Of a DNA stretch of 61,411 bases, positions 27,340 through 35,934 are shown in pieces. Source of the stretch: Alphaproteobacteria bacterium (lineage in GTDB: Bacteria; Pseudomonadota; Alphaproteobacteria; Rickettsiales; UBA998). Location of the stretch: the NCBI GenBank assembly GCA_004293935.1, contig RDZH01000026.1, positions 1 to 61,411 of the forward strand. The letters are read 5' to 3'. The notes under the pieces are model-generated. The model ran no database searches and was not told the DNA's origin. It saw only the letters and a list, made by a program, of their open reading frames with translations. The translations under genes and the position numbers were made by a program. The first letter of the stretch is position 1. Every line of letters starts with the position of its first letter.

Positions 27340-28025
27340 CTACAATCTTGAGATTGCACCGTCAGTGTATATTTAGAAATCTCCGAAGCAATATGCTGGA
27401 TGACCTGCGCAATATCATGCATGTGTGTGGATAAATCATTTCTTTGTGCAACCATCATCTGCAAAAGCTCATCCAACTTCATACGTGTCTCGATGGCGGA
27501 TGTCATGTCCATCCCTGCGACGATTGCTAATTTTTCCGTTCCTTTTAATAAAGTTTCGCGGATAAATTGCACTTTGCGTTGTACATCATGTGCGATGGCA
27601 TCCACTTCAAGCGACACTTCCTTCACCTCTTTTGCGACCACAGCAAAGCCATGCCCTGCTTCCCCTGCTCGGGCTGCTTCAATGGTGGCATTGAGTGCCA
27701 ACATACGCGTTTCCTTATTGATGCTGTTCACACGATCAGCAAATTGTTCAATGCCATGCAACTGCGCAAGTGCATCTTCCATCGCATAGGCAAGCGGCAT
27801 CGTATGTTCAGAAATACGTACAATATGGGCAATGGTAGTGTTGATAGTGATAGCCATCCTATCAATAAATGACTCCAAAGAAATCAGTCCATCCTTATGC
27901 GGTACATAGCCCAAATTTTTCACCAGCGATTCCAACAATTCCCCTTGTTCACGAGCGGATGCAGAAAGATCACGAAACGAGATAAGATGAGCATCTGTAT
28001 CATGAGGTTGGGGAATTGAAGTCAT
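27333..28025 (-). CDS. soluble methyl-accepting chemotaxis-type signalling protein
   Basis: 230 residues, no membrane segment. Residues about 80-200 hold a methyl-accepting signalling hairpin whose tip reads INKETRMLALNATIEAARAGEAGHGFAVVAKEVKEVS, where CheA and CheW dock. The N-terminal 80 residues show no recognised sensor domain. The ATG has an AAAGGTG ribosome binding site. It lies just past the large PAS receptor on the same strand and is separated from it by a hairpin repeat. Its stop codon falls in the inverted repeat of the composite element downstream. Confidence 0.85.
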   Translation of the reverse strand: MTSIPQPHDTDAHLISFRDLSASAREQGELLESLVKNLGYVPHKDGLISLESFIDRMAITINTTIAHIVRISEHTMPLAYAMEDALAQLHGIEQFADRVNSINKETRMLALNATIEAARAGEAGHGFAVVAKEVKEVSLEVDAIAHDVQRKVQFIRETLLKGTEKLAIVAGMDMTSAIETRMKLDELLQMMVAQRNDLSTHMHDIAQVIQHIASEISKYTLTVQSQDCST

Positions 28026-28048
28026 AGAACACACCTTTGTTTGATGAT

Positions 28049-28110
28049 ATATAGCACGTTTCGATAGGTACGCTTATATAAACGTAACTAACCTATCGTG
28101 ACGCGCTATA
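28049..28110 (-). repeat. chimeric B/C hairpin repeat
   Basis: On the minus strand the left arm is hairpin B (TATAGCGCGTCACGATAGGT...) and the right arm is hairpin C (ACCTATCGAAACGTGCTATA). Compared with the adjacent B and C hairpins at 33601-33738, it looks like a deletion between their shared ACCTATCG. It encodes the end of the receptor gene at 28074. Confidence 0.8.
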
Positions 28111-31100
28111 GGCTTAGTTTTATGATGCACATCATCTTCTGAAATACTAAAGAAACTCATCAAATGTTCCAGCGTCGTTGCCTGTTCTACCATGCTTTGC
28201 GCCGCTGCCGTGTTTTGCTCTACCAAGACGGCATTTTGTTGTGTCATTTCATCCATGTGCGTGATAGACGTATTCACCTCATCAATACCAACAGCTTGTT
28301 CGCGGCTAGCATGGGCAATTTCAGACACAATCCCTGCCACTTCCTGCACCGATGATACAATCGTTTTCAGCGTATCCCCTGCTTGCTTCACTAATGCAGC
28401 ACCATTATGCACCTGTGTGGCACTCTCAGAAATAAGGGCTTTAATTTCTTTGGATGCCGAAGCGGAACGTCCTGCCAAGGATCGCACCTCACTAGCAACC
28501 ACCGCAAAGCCTTTGCCTGCATCCCCTGCCCGTGCTGCCTCTACCGCTGCATTAAGTGCAAGCAAATTCGTTTGGAAGGCAATTTCATCGATGACACCGA
28601 TAATATCCGATATTTTCTTGGACGATGCCTCAATCGTTCCCATTGCCATGACGGCTTGCTCAACAACTGTTCCCCCTTCTGAAGCAATCACACTGGCCTT
28701 ACGTGATAAATTATTGGCATTGCTGGCATGTTCGGAATTTTTCTTCACCGTACCCGTAATTTCTTCCATGCTGGCGGCGGTTTCTTCTAAATTCGATGCT
28801 TGCTGCTCGGTGCGCTGCGATAAATCCACACTTCCTGCGGAAATATTCCGCGCTGCTTGATTCACCGATTGCGCTGCTTCGATAATATCGCGTACCATCT
28901 CTGAAATGCGATCAATCGTGGTATTCAACGCCGTTTTAATCTGGTTGAATGACCCATGATACTCACCATTCATACGTTTGGTGAGTACGCCATGCGCTAC
29001 ATTCTGCAATACATCATCACATTCTGCCATGCCACGTTCATTTTCTCGTCGCACAAGCACATTGTCCGTTGTCACTGTGGCATACATCACAATAGTTTTG
29101 ATGTTGCCCGCTGTATCAGGAATCGGTAAAATTGTTGCCTCAAAATAGGCTAGCGCGCCTTTATGGGTGCGCACTTCCACTTCTTTTTGTATAGGACGTT
29201 TTGCCATGATATTGGCTATTTCGCGCTCCTCTAAGAAAGCAGAGAGCTGATAATGATCGCCATACGCCAACACATCCTGCGCTTTCAATTCTCCCACTGC
29301 TTTCGCAAAACTATCATTGCATAGAAGGGCTGTCCCATCGATGTTCCATTCCATCACTGCATTGCTTTTCATAATGGCATCAAGGCGCACCGAAGAATCG
29401 AGTGATTGCTCTTTGGTTGCCGTAATATTCGCTTGAATCGCAATAAAGCGTTCAATCTCGCCCTTGCCGTTCTTCACCGGATTAATAGCAAGCGACACCC
29501 AATAAGAATTCCCGCTCTTATCATAATTCAAAATCTCAAAATAGCCCGCCTGCCCTGCATTGAGTGCCGCACGAATCTTCTTTTTTGTTTCTGCATCCGT
29601 GATTTTACCTTGCAAAATATCCCTTGGTTTTTTCCCCATAGCCTCCGCAGCACTATAGCCTGTCATTTTGGTGAATCCCGGATTAACATATTCAATCCGC
29701 TCATCCTTATCGGTAATAATCACCGAATTATCCGTTTCATTTGCCACCAGCGAAAGTAATTTTGTTTGGTGACGCAACATGACTTCCTTCGTACTATCCG
29801 TAGCAATTTGCACCACACTCACCACGCGCCCTATGCGATCCATCACTGGATTATAGGATGCAGTAATCCATAAATCTTTGCCATGTTTATCTTTACGACG
29901 ATATTCCCCAAACTCCATTTCTCCTTTACGTAATTTTTCCCAAAAGGTTTGATAGGCAGGAGATTGCACATCATCATCATCACAGAGCATCGCATGATGC
30001 TTGCCCTTCACCTCATCTTCCGTATAGCCCACCAGATTTAAGAAGTTTTTATTCACCATTTCCACAATACCCTGAGGGCTAAAGCGAATCACAGCTTGCG
30101 AGCTGGTAAGCGCATCCACAATCCCCTCTTTCAAACCATCTTGCCATTCTACCGTTGTGCCAAGGCGTATTCCTTGCGCATCATAGATAGGGTTAGCCAC
30201 CAAGTTAAACGATTTCCCGCCCACTAAAATAGACGTAGCAAACGTACTATTCAAACGATCCAGCATACTACGTTGATGCGCAGGATTTTTATGAAAGATG
30301 TCAATATTCTGCCCAATCAGATTCTTCACACAAAAATTGGGGAGGTCTTTACGCACCATATCTTCTGCTTCCCCCAAAAACTTCACAATCGATTCATTGA
30401 GATAGATAATATTATAATGCTCATCAGCAAGCATAACATTCGCCGTACAGGTATCAAGTGCGAGTTTCAAGCGCGCTGCCATGTTCGCCGTTTCTTTTGA
30501 TGCCGTAATATCGGTTGATGTCTGCACAATTTTCACTATTTTGCCACGTAAGTCACGGATGGGATTGAGGTTGACATACATCCACATCAATTTTTTATCC
30601 CGCGTCAGAAACGCCATATCCCCTATATAAGGTTCACCATGTTGTACTTGCTCCCACATCTGCTGCAAAAGCGGGTGCGCAGCATCGGAGATAAGCATCG
30701 CAAAGGGCTTGCCTTGCAGTTCTTCACGGCTATATCCAAGGAGCGTCAACATATTATCATTTGCGGTGAGGATAGCTCCCGATAAGCTATATTCCACAAT
30801 CGCTTGTGAACGGTTGATCGCATCAAACAAGCCAATCGCTGCACCATCTTGCCATTCTACGGATGTTCCAATACGTTTGCCCGCACCATCATGAATCGGA
30901 TTCGCATAGAGGTTAAATGATCGTCCACCAATAATAATCGCAGTTTTATATACATCCCTTAGTTGTTCCAGCATCCCACGTTGATGGGCAGGGTTTTTAT
31001 GAAACACATCAATGTTCTTGCCAATCAGATCACGGGCATTAAATTGCGGCACATCTTTTTGAATATCGCTTTGCGCCTCCGCAAGGAACGTGACAAGTGC

Positions 31101-31250
31101 TTCATTCACATAGATAATGTTAAACTCGGCATCGGCTATCATCATATTCGCCGTACATTGATTCATGCTACCGCGAAGCAACTGCATCATCCGCTCTGAT
31201 TGCTGGAGCTTTTCTTCCGTTTCTTTGAAGCGTGTGGTAGAAATAAACAT
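28074..31250 (-). CDS. cytoplasmic chemoreceptor with six PAS domains
   Basis: 1058 residues with no membrane segment. PAS domains lie at about 30-135, 140-250, 266-370, 375-490, 500-615 and 620-735, followed by a HAMP-like linker and a methyl-accepting signalling domain (about 790-1040) with the tip EIAFQTNLLALNAAVEAARAGDAGKGFAVVASEVRSLAG. PAS1-PAS2 and PAS3-PAS4 are a tandem duplication with a period of about 236 residues; FHKNPAHQR appears at 83 and again at 319. It should sense a small intracellular ligand or redox state. There is no C-terminal methylation-enzyme docking pentapeptide. The last 11 or so residues (ARHDRLVTFI) and the stop come from a hairpin repeat. Confidence 0.92.
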   Translation of the reverse strand: MFISTTRFKETEEKLQQSERMMQLLRGSMNQCTANMMIADAEFNIIYVNEALVTFLAEAQSDIQKDVPQFNARDLIGKNIDVFHKNPAHQRGMLEQLRDVYKTAIIIGGRSFNLYANPIHDGAGKRIGTSVEWQDGAAIGLFDAINRSQAIVEYSLSGAILTANDNMLTLLGYSREELQGKPFAMLISDAAHPLLQQMWEQVQHGEPYIGDMAFLTRDKKLMWMYVNLNPIRDLRGKIVKIVQTSTDITASKETANMAARLKLALDTCTANVMLADEHYNIIYLNESIVKFLGEAEDMVRKDLPNFCVKNLIGQNIDIFHKNPAHQRSMLDRLNSTFATSILVGGKSFNLVANPIYDAQGIRLGTTVEWQDGLKEGIVDALTSSQAVIRFSPQGIVEMVNKNFLNLVGYTEDEVKGKHHAMLCDDDDVQSPAYQTFWEKLRKGEMEFGEYRRKDKHGKDLWITASYNPVMDRIGRVVSVVQIATDSTKEVMLRHQTKLLSLVANETDNSVIITDKDERIEYVNPGFTKMTGYSAAEAMGKKPRDILQGKITDAETKKKIRAALNAGQAGYFEILNYDKSGNSYWVSLAINPVKNGKGEIERFIAIQANITATKEQSLDSSVRLDAIMKSNAVMEWNIDGTALLCNDSFAKAVGELKAQDVLAYGDHYQLSAFLEEREIANIMAKRPIQKEVEVRTHKGALAYFEATILPIPDTAGNIKTIVMYATVTTDNVLVRRENERGMAECDDVLQNVAHGVLTKRMNGEYHGSFNQIKTALNTTIDRISEMVRDIIEAAQSVNQAARNISAGSVDLSQRTEQQASNLEETAASMEEITGTVKKNSEHASNANNLSRKASVIASEGGTVVEQAVMAMGTIEASSKKISDIIGVIDEIAFQTNLLALNAAVEAARAGDAGKGFAVVASEVRSLAGRSASASKEIKALISESATQVHNGAALVKQAGDTLKTIVSSVQEVAGIVSEIAHASREQAVGIDEVNTSITHMDEMTQQNAVLVEQNTAAAQSMVEQATTLEHLMSFFSISEDDVHHKTKPIARHDRLVTFI

Positions 31251-31288
31251 GGTATGCTCTCAATCTATAGAGTTCTATGAGGGGGATA

Positions 31289-31318
31289 TTAGGGCTTAGG
31301 GCTTAGGGCTTAGGGGTT
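31289..31318. repeat. telomere-like heptamer tandem repeat
   Basis: Three exact AGGGCTT units followed by a variant AGGGGTT. The array overlaps the cheW stop codon at 31303-31305, so the stop lies inside the repeat. Confidence 0.7.
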
Positions 31319-31800
31319 AGAGGCTTCCCCAATAATTTTTCAATATCCAGCACCACAACCATACGCTGATCCACGGCAATCAACCCCGTAATATAGCGTT
31401 GCTCGATTGTAGTCTCCGTATCAGGAGCGCACTTCATATCTTCACGGTTAGCGGTGATAATATCGGATACGGTATCAGCTAAAATACTCACCATGCGTTC
31501 CCCTGCCATCAACACAATCATCACATGCTTGGGAGTCGTCTCAGTGAGTATGCCCGTAAAACGCGCCCTCAAATCAAAAATCGGCACAATCACACCACGC
31601 AAATTCATCACGCCACGCACATATGCAGGACTATTGGGAAGGCGTGTGGTGTCACCCCAGCCTTTAATTTCACGCACGGTCATAATATCCACACCATATT
31701 CTTCATAATTCACGCTAAAGATGAGAAACTTGCTATGTTCCCGCACAGAATCACTACCTATGGTTGCGCTTTGTGGCGCAATAATTTCGCTATTCATCAT
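31303..31800 (-). CDS. cheW: chemotaxis coupling protein CheW
   Basis: 165 residues, the normal CheW size. It links receptors to CheA. The segment KFLIFSVNYEEYGVDIMTVREIKGWGDTTRLPNSPAYVRGVMNLRGVIVPIFDLRARF is typical, with NLRG at the receptor-binding face, and it ends VLDIEKLLGK. The ATG has an AGGAG ribosome binding site. It sits between cheA and the PAS receptor on the same strand. Confidence 0.96.
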   Translation of the reverse strand: MMNSEIIAPQSATIGSDSVREHSKFLIFSVNYEEYGVDIMTVREIKGWGDTTRLPNSPAYVRGVMNLRGVIVPIFDLRARFTGILTETTPKHVMIVLMAGERMVSILADTVSDIITANREDMKCAPDTETTIEQRYITGLIAVDQRMVVVLDIEKLLGKPLTPKP

Positions 31801-31815
31801 GATAATCGCTCCTCT

Positions 31816-33480
31816 TTATGCCATGTGAGTCTGAGCGTGCGCGTAGTGCGCTGCTACATGCTTCATCTGCGCAATGTCTACAATAAGCGATACCCGCCCA
31901 TCGCCTAAAATCGTTGCCCCTGCAATGCCCGCAACAGGATCAGTATTCACTTCAAGGCTTTTTATCACGACTTGCTGCTGCCCCACCAGTTCATCGACCA
32001 CAATACCCATTCTATCGCGCCCATTTTCCACCAAGACCACCAACGCCTTACTTGCATCTTTTTGCGCCTTCGGAATATGAAACAGACGGTGCAAATAAAT
32101 GACAGGTATACATGCACCACGAACATTCATCACATCAAAATGCCCTTCCACATGGCGTATATCATGAGCATTTGGACGAAATGTTTCGATAATGCTGGCA
32201 ATCGGCATCACATAAAACTCCGCACCCACACGCACAATCATACCATCCAAAATTGCAAGAGTGAGCGGGAGCGAGACTGTAAACACCGATCCCTTGCCCT
32301 GCTGACTCATAACGTTTACTGTGCCATCAAGGCGTTCAATATTACGGCGCACCACATCCATCCCCACGCCTCGTCCTGAAACGTTGGAAACACATTCTGC
32401 GGTGGAAAATCCGGGCATAAAGATGATGTTGTTGCATTCTTCATCGCTAACATGTGCATCATGGGGTATCAATCCTTTTTCTTTGGCTTTGCTAAGAACG
32501 CGCTCACGGTTAATGCCTGCACCATCATCGCTAATTTCAATAATAATGCGCCCGCTTTGATGCGTTGCTGAAAGCACGATTGTTCCTTGGGCAGGCTTCC
32601 CATCTTCCACGCGTTTTTCTGGTGATTCAATCCCATGATCCACCGCATTACGAATCATATGGGTCAATGGATCACCAAGATGTTCAATCACGGTTTTATC
32701 GACTTCGGTGTGTTCACCCTCAGTGCGCAACACAATATCCTTACCTAATTGCGCTGAGACATCACGCACAATACGTGGCATCCGTGAGAAAATGGATTTA
32801 ACGGACTGCATCCGCACACTCATCACCACTTCTTGAAGATCGCGTGTGTGATGCGATAATTCATCCACTCCGCGCACCAACTGCATAGAATGATCAGTGG
32901 CTACATCGTTCAATCGCGCTTTAATCATCGCCTCCGCAATCACCAATTCCCCAACAATATTCATCAGCTTATCGAGCTTATCCACATCCACACGGATGGT
33001 AGTACTGGCAATGGGTTCTGTTGGAGACGATGTTTTTTCGGTTATTAGTGGAACATCGGCGTGTATCTTAGGCACGATTTGAGTTGCTTTAGGAGTCATA
33101 TGTGTAAGTGTGTGCAGCGTCACGGCAAGTTCCTTGCCTAAATCATCTGGCAATGGCGTATTCGCTCTAGCGCAATTCACCATCATCACCACAATATCAA
33201 CAGATTGCAGCAAGGCATCCACCGCAGCGCGTGATACAGGCACACGATCTTCACGCATCGCATCCAGCAAGGCTTCGACATTATGGGTAAAATCCATGAT
33301 GGCATCCATCCCAAACGCCCCCGATCCACCCTTGATCGAATGCGCACAGCGGAACATAGCATGAAGCGTTTCTTTCTCAACATTCTCAGGCGTTAGCTGC
33401 ATCAGCATTGCCTCCATGTCAACGAGTAGCTCATCGCATTCAGTCAAAAACCCTGCCTTAAATTGCTCAAGCGATACCAT
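31816..33480 (-). CDS. cheA: chemotaxis histidine kinase CheA
   Basis: 554 residues from the ATG (a GTG three codons upstream is possible). P1 Hpt domain with the phosphorylated His in CAHSIKGGSGAF near 47; dimerisation domain from about 165 (STTIRVDVDKLDKLMNIVGELVIAE); ATPase with N box HMIRNAVDHGIESPE, G1 DDGAGIN, G2 GRGVGMDVV; then a CheW-like P5. The gap between P1 and P3 is only about 60 residues, so the usual P2 CheY-docking domain is absent or very small. It is the first gene of cheA-cheW-receptor-receptor. Confidence 0.95.
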   Translation of the reverse strand: MVSLEQFKAGFLTECDELLVDMEAMLMQLTPENVEKETLHAMFRCAHSIKGGSGAFGMDAIMDFTHNVEALLDAMREDRVPVSRAAVDALLQSVDIVVMMVNCARANTPLPDDLGKELAVTLHTLTHMTPKATQIVPKIHADVPLITEKTSSPTEPIASTTIRVDVDKLDKLMNIVGELVIAEAMIKARLNDVATDHSMQLVRGVDELSHHTRDLQEVVMSVRMQSVKSIFSRMPRIVRDVSAQLGKDIVLRTEGEHTEVDKTVIEHLGDPLTHMIRNAVDHGIESPEKRVEDGKPAQGTIVLSATHQSGRIIIEISDDGAGINRERVLSKAKEKGLIPHDAHVSDEECNNIIFMPGFSTAECVSNVSGRGVGMDVVRRNIERLDGTVNVMSQQGKGSVFTVSLPLTLAILDGMIVRVGAEFYVMPIASIIETFRPNAHDIRHVEGHFDVMNVRGACIPVIYLHRLFHIPKAQKDASKALVVLVENGRDRMGIVVDELVGQQQVVIKSLEVNTDPVAGIAGATILGDGRVSLIVDIAQMKHVAAHYAHAQTHMA

Positions 33481-33519
33481 GACGGACACACCCCCCCTTA
33501 CTGTAGCGTTTCCAAGCTC

Positions 33520-33780
33520 TATAGTCGTTTGACAAAAAAATACTCTTTTTTATGTCAGGAAACGACTATAACACTATGATATATAGTGCTTTTTCCATTA
33601 TATAGCGCGTCACGATAGGTTAGTTACGTTTATATAAGCGCACCTATCGTGAGTCCGCGCTATAACCATATGAATAATAGCACGAATTTTTGATAGGTGT
33701 GTTCTTGAAAAAGAACCAACCTATCGAAACGTGCTATATCATTGCCGTTTTATCGGCAACTATATAATGGAAGCACTATA
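33520..33780 (+). repeat. twin-hairpin repeat A (copy 7) interrupted by a nested B-C element
   Basis: The gene-free stretch 33490-33884 is mostly repeat. Hairpin 1 (TATAGTCGTTTGACA...AACGACTATA) and the left arm of hairpin 2 (TATAGTGCTTTTTCCATTATA) lie at 33520-33604. The rest of hairpin 2 (TCATTGCCGTTTTATCGG...AAGCACTATA) resumes at 33739. Between them sits a complete B-C unit. Copy 4 shows the uninterrupted form CCATTATGTCATTGCC. Bases 33781-33884 hold nothing I can assign. Confidence 0.9.
33601..33738 (+). mobile_element. nested B-C twin-hairpin unit inserted in repeat A
   Basis: Hairpin B TATAGCGCGTCACGATAGGT...CCGCGCTATA (33601-33664), linker ACCATATGAATAA, hairpin C TAGCACGAATTTTTGATAGG...CCTATCGAAACGTGCTATA (33678-33738). 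About 136 bp. The ends and the target share TATA, so the exact boundary and any target duplication cannot be fixed. It has no coding capacity, so any movement needs factors from elsewhere. Confidence 0.8.
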
Positions 33781-33884
33781 TTAGGGATAACAAGAAATCA
33801 TTGAAGAATGGTTAAAAATACAACCAATAAGGGAGCATACAATGCAGCGAAGCATCTTTAGGTTGCTGTGCCGTGCAGACAATA

Positions 33885-34703
33885 TTATTTTTTAGACACA
33901 TAACCATGCTTGGATGTTGGAAAGGCACGTTCATGCACCGCACGAGCGTAAGATGCCGCCGCGTGATGCATCTGCCCATGCAAATCAGCGAATTGCTGCA
34001 CAAAAGATGGTGGATTCGGATTCACCCCCAACATATCTTCTGTTACTAAAATCTGACCATCACATGCCACCCCCGCACCAATCCCAATAGTCGGGATGGC
34101 GGCATTCTGCGTAATCGTTTCACTTAAGGCAGCTTCCGTACCTTCGATGAGGATTGCCCACGCCCCCGCTTCTTCCACGGCGCGAGCATCTGCTGCTATG
34201 CGTTGGGCTTCTGTCGCATTACGCCCCTGATAGCGATAGCCCCCCATCACATGGACATGCTGTGGCATCAAGCCAATATGTGCCATCACGGGAACACCGC
34301 GTTGCGTTAAAAATGCAATGGTTTCCGCCATCTCCACACCACCTTCCAGCTTCACCGCGTGCGATCCTGATTCTTTCATCACACGCGCTGCATTGTGATA
34401 AGCCTGTTCTGGGGATGCCTGATATGTACCAAAAGGCATATCGGTAACGATCAACGCTTTGTGACTTCCCCGCATCACTGCTTGGGTATGACGAATCATA
34501 TCCTCCAATGTCACGCCAAGTGTGGATTCCATACCATAGAGTACCATGCCAAGCGAATCACCCACCAACAATATATCGGCATATGCATCCAAAATCTTTG
34601 CCATTGGTGTCGTATAGGCAGTGAGGGCGACAATAGGGCGTTTCCCACGCAATGATGCGACTGATCGCACCGTGGTACGTGACTGAGAATGCGATGTACT
34701 CAT
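33885..34703 (-). CDS. panB: 3-methyl-2-oxobutanoate hydroxymethyltransferase
   Basis: 272 residues. PanB makes ketopantoate from ketoisovalerate and methylene-tetrahydrofolate, the first committed step to pantothenate and CoA. Motifs: IVALTAYTTPMAKILD, the Mg-binding LLVGDSLGMVLYG, VKLEGG, HIGLMPQHVHVMGGYRYQG, and the active-site Glu in ILIEG. Full length. The upstream neighbour is a lipoprotein gene four bases away on the same strand. Confidence 0.97.
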   Translation of the reverse strand: MSTSHSQSRTTVRSVASLRGKRPIVALTAYTTPMAKILDAYADILLVGDSLGMVLYGMESTLGVTLEDMIRHTQAVMRGSHKALIVTDMPFGTYQASPEQAYHNAARVMKESGSHAVKLEGGVEMAETIAFLTQRGVPVMAHIGLMPQHVHVMGGYRYQGRNATEAQRIAADARAVEEAGAWAILIEGTEAALSETITQNAAIPTIGIGAGVACDGQILVTEDMLGVNPNPPSFVQQFADLHGQMHHAAASYARAVHERAFPTSKHGYVSKK

Positions 34704-34706
34704 TGG

Positions 34707-35072
34707 TTACTGAACTACACCCATCGGTGCCGGCACAGGCGTATCACCATAGGGTTTTGCGCAACCTTTAATTTTATAAATATTATTAAGGTGCTGCAAC
34801 CGCGATCCCGTCTGCTCCAACGCTTCATCGGCACTGTTCGAGGTATGGATGTACCCTACAGGCCATAAAGCATCACCAAGACCGAACGACTTATTTTTCT
34901 GAGCCTCGGCACTCCAATGACGTGCATCATTCATTTCCAAAAGCAGTTGATCACACGAAAGATGCTTATCCGTCTCCTTCCAAGGAGAAGATGAGGTGTA
35001 GGAATCTCTCCCACCACACGCTGTGAGCAACGCCAAACAAACACAAGTAGAAAGCATAATATTTTTCATCAT
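34707..35072 (-). CDS. hypothetical lipoprotein
   Basis: 121 residues with an N-terminal lipoprotein signal peptide: MKNIMLSTCVCLALLTAC, with lipobox LLTAC. The mature part is short and hydrophilic (SCDQLLLEMNDARHWSAEAQKN, EQTGSRLQHLNNIYKIKGC) and resembles the small secreted helical lipoproteins common in alphaproteobacteria. Function unknown. Two adjacent ATG codons are possible starts. Confidence 0.75.
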   Translation of the reverse strand: MMKNIMLSTCVCLALLTACGGRDSYTSSSPWKETDKHLSCDQLLLEMNDARHWSAEAQKNKSFGLGDALWPVGYIHTSNSADEALEQTGSRLQHLNNIYKIKGCAKPYGDTPVPAPMGVVQ

Positions 35073-35181
35073 GGATCTTTTGTACCGAAAAATGATGCAT
35101 CTTTCAACCAGAAAAATATCTTTTCCCCTTCCGCATGATAAAATTTCATACGATTGTCATAAAAGTTTACACGAGGTTTCT

Positions 35182-35787
35182 ATGTCCTATCCTTTCAGCG
35201 AACAGCGTTTTCCTATTGATATATCCTATGGTTCTTCGGGAGGGCCGGTTTTTTCCACCCTCATCACGTCTACGGTAGCAGGCTATGAACAACGTACCAG
35301 CCACTGGAGTGAGGCACGCGCCGTATATAATGTTGCCCATGGTGTTAAAACGCAACACCAACTGGATCAACTCATTGCATTTTTTCGCGCCCGACGTGGA
35401 CGCGCCCAAGGATTCCGCTTCAAAGATTGGAGCGATTATCATGGTACGAATGTCACACTTGCAACCGCCAACGGCACGACAACCATTTTTCCTCTTGTGA
35501 AACACTATATGAGCGGCACAGATACCGCCATACGGCGCATTCACAAACCTGTCACAGGTACAGTGAAAATTTATCATAATGGCACATTGCAAAATTCGGG
35601 CTACAGCGTCAACAACACCACTGGCATCATCACCTATAACAATGCACCCGCTAATGGGGTAGTGATCAGTGCAGATTATGAATTTGATGTGCCTGTACGC
35701 TTTGAAACAGATCAGCTTATTGCGTCACTCGATGATTATGGTGTCTATTCTTGGGCAGACATCCCCTTAGTAGAATTACGTATATGA
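35182..35787 (+). CDS. DUF2460 family GTA/phage tail protein (gp12-like)
   Basis: 201 residues from the ATG with an ACGAGG ribosome binding site; the frame stays open upstream but the family starts here (SYPFSEQRFPIDISYGSSGGP). Features typical of DUF2460: RNxSH-like QRTSHWSEARAVYNVAHGV, FRARRGRAQGFRFKDWSDY, VRFETDQLIASLDDYGVYSWADIPLVELR. In the Rhodobacter gene transfer agent the homologue is the distal tail protein. The TGA stop overlaps the left end of a MITE. Confidence 0.9.
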   Translation: MSYPFSEQRFPIDISYGSSGGPVFSTLITSTVAGYEQRTSHWSEARAVYNVAHGVKTQHQLDQLIAFFRARRGRAQGFRFKDWSDYHGTNVTLATANGTTTIFPLVKHYMSGTDTAIRRIHKPVTGTVKIYHNGTLQNSGYSVNNTTGIITYNNAPANGVVISADYEFDVPVRFETDQLIASLDDYGVYSWADIPLVELRI

Positions 35788-35917
35788 GACCTCTGCATAA
35801 TTCACAAAAACACAAAATTCGTCATTCCTGCGTAGGCAGGAATCCAGTTGCAACAGCATGTTATGGATACCATTCTTAAGCGGACATGACAAAAATTGAG
35901 AGTTATGCAGCACTCTC
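35786..35917. mobile_element. MITE-like element with IS5-type terminal inverted repeats
   Basis: 132 bp. The 18-bp ends GAGACCTCTGCATAATTC and GAGTTATGCAGCACTCTC are inverted with 14 of 18 matches. ATA lies next to both ends and may be a target duplication. An internal palindrome, ATTCCTGCGTAGGCAGGAAT, is shared with 27184-27254 and 37670-37697. The GAGACCT.TGCA end resembles IS5-family termini. It has no coding capacity. It sits precisely between the gp12-like and gp13-like genes. Confidence 0.65.
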
Positions 35918-35934
35918 ATATAGGAAGTTACATC

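Noticed and set aside
33842-33895. A 17-codon frame with a good ribosome binding site (MQRSIFRLLCRADNIIF)
   Set aside because: Very short, no recognisable features and adjacent to repeats; nothing beyond the ribosome binding site supports it.
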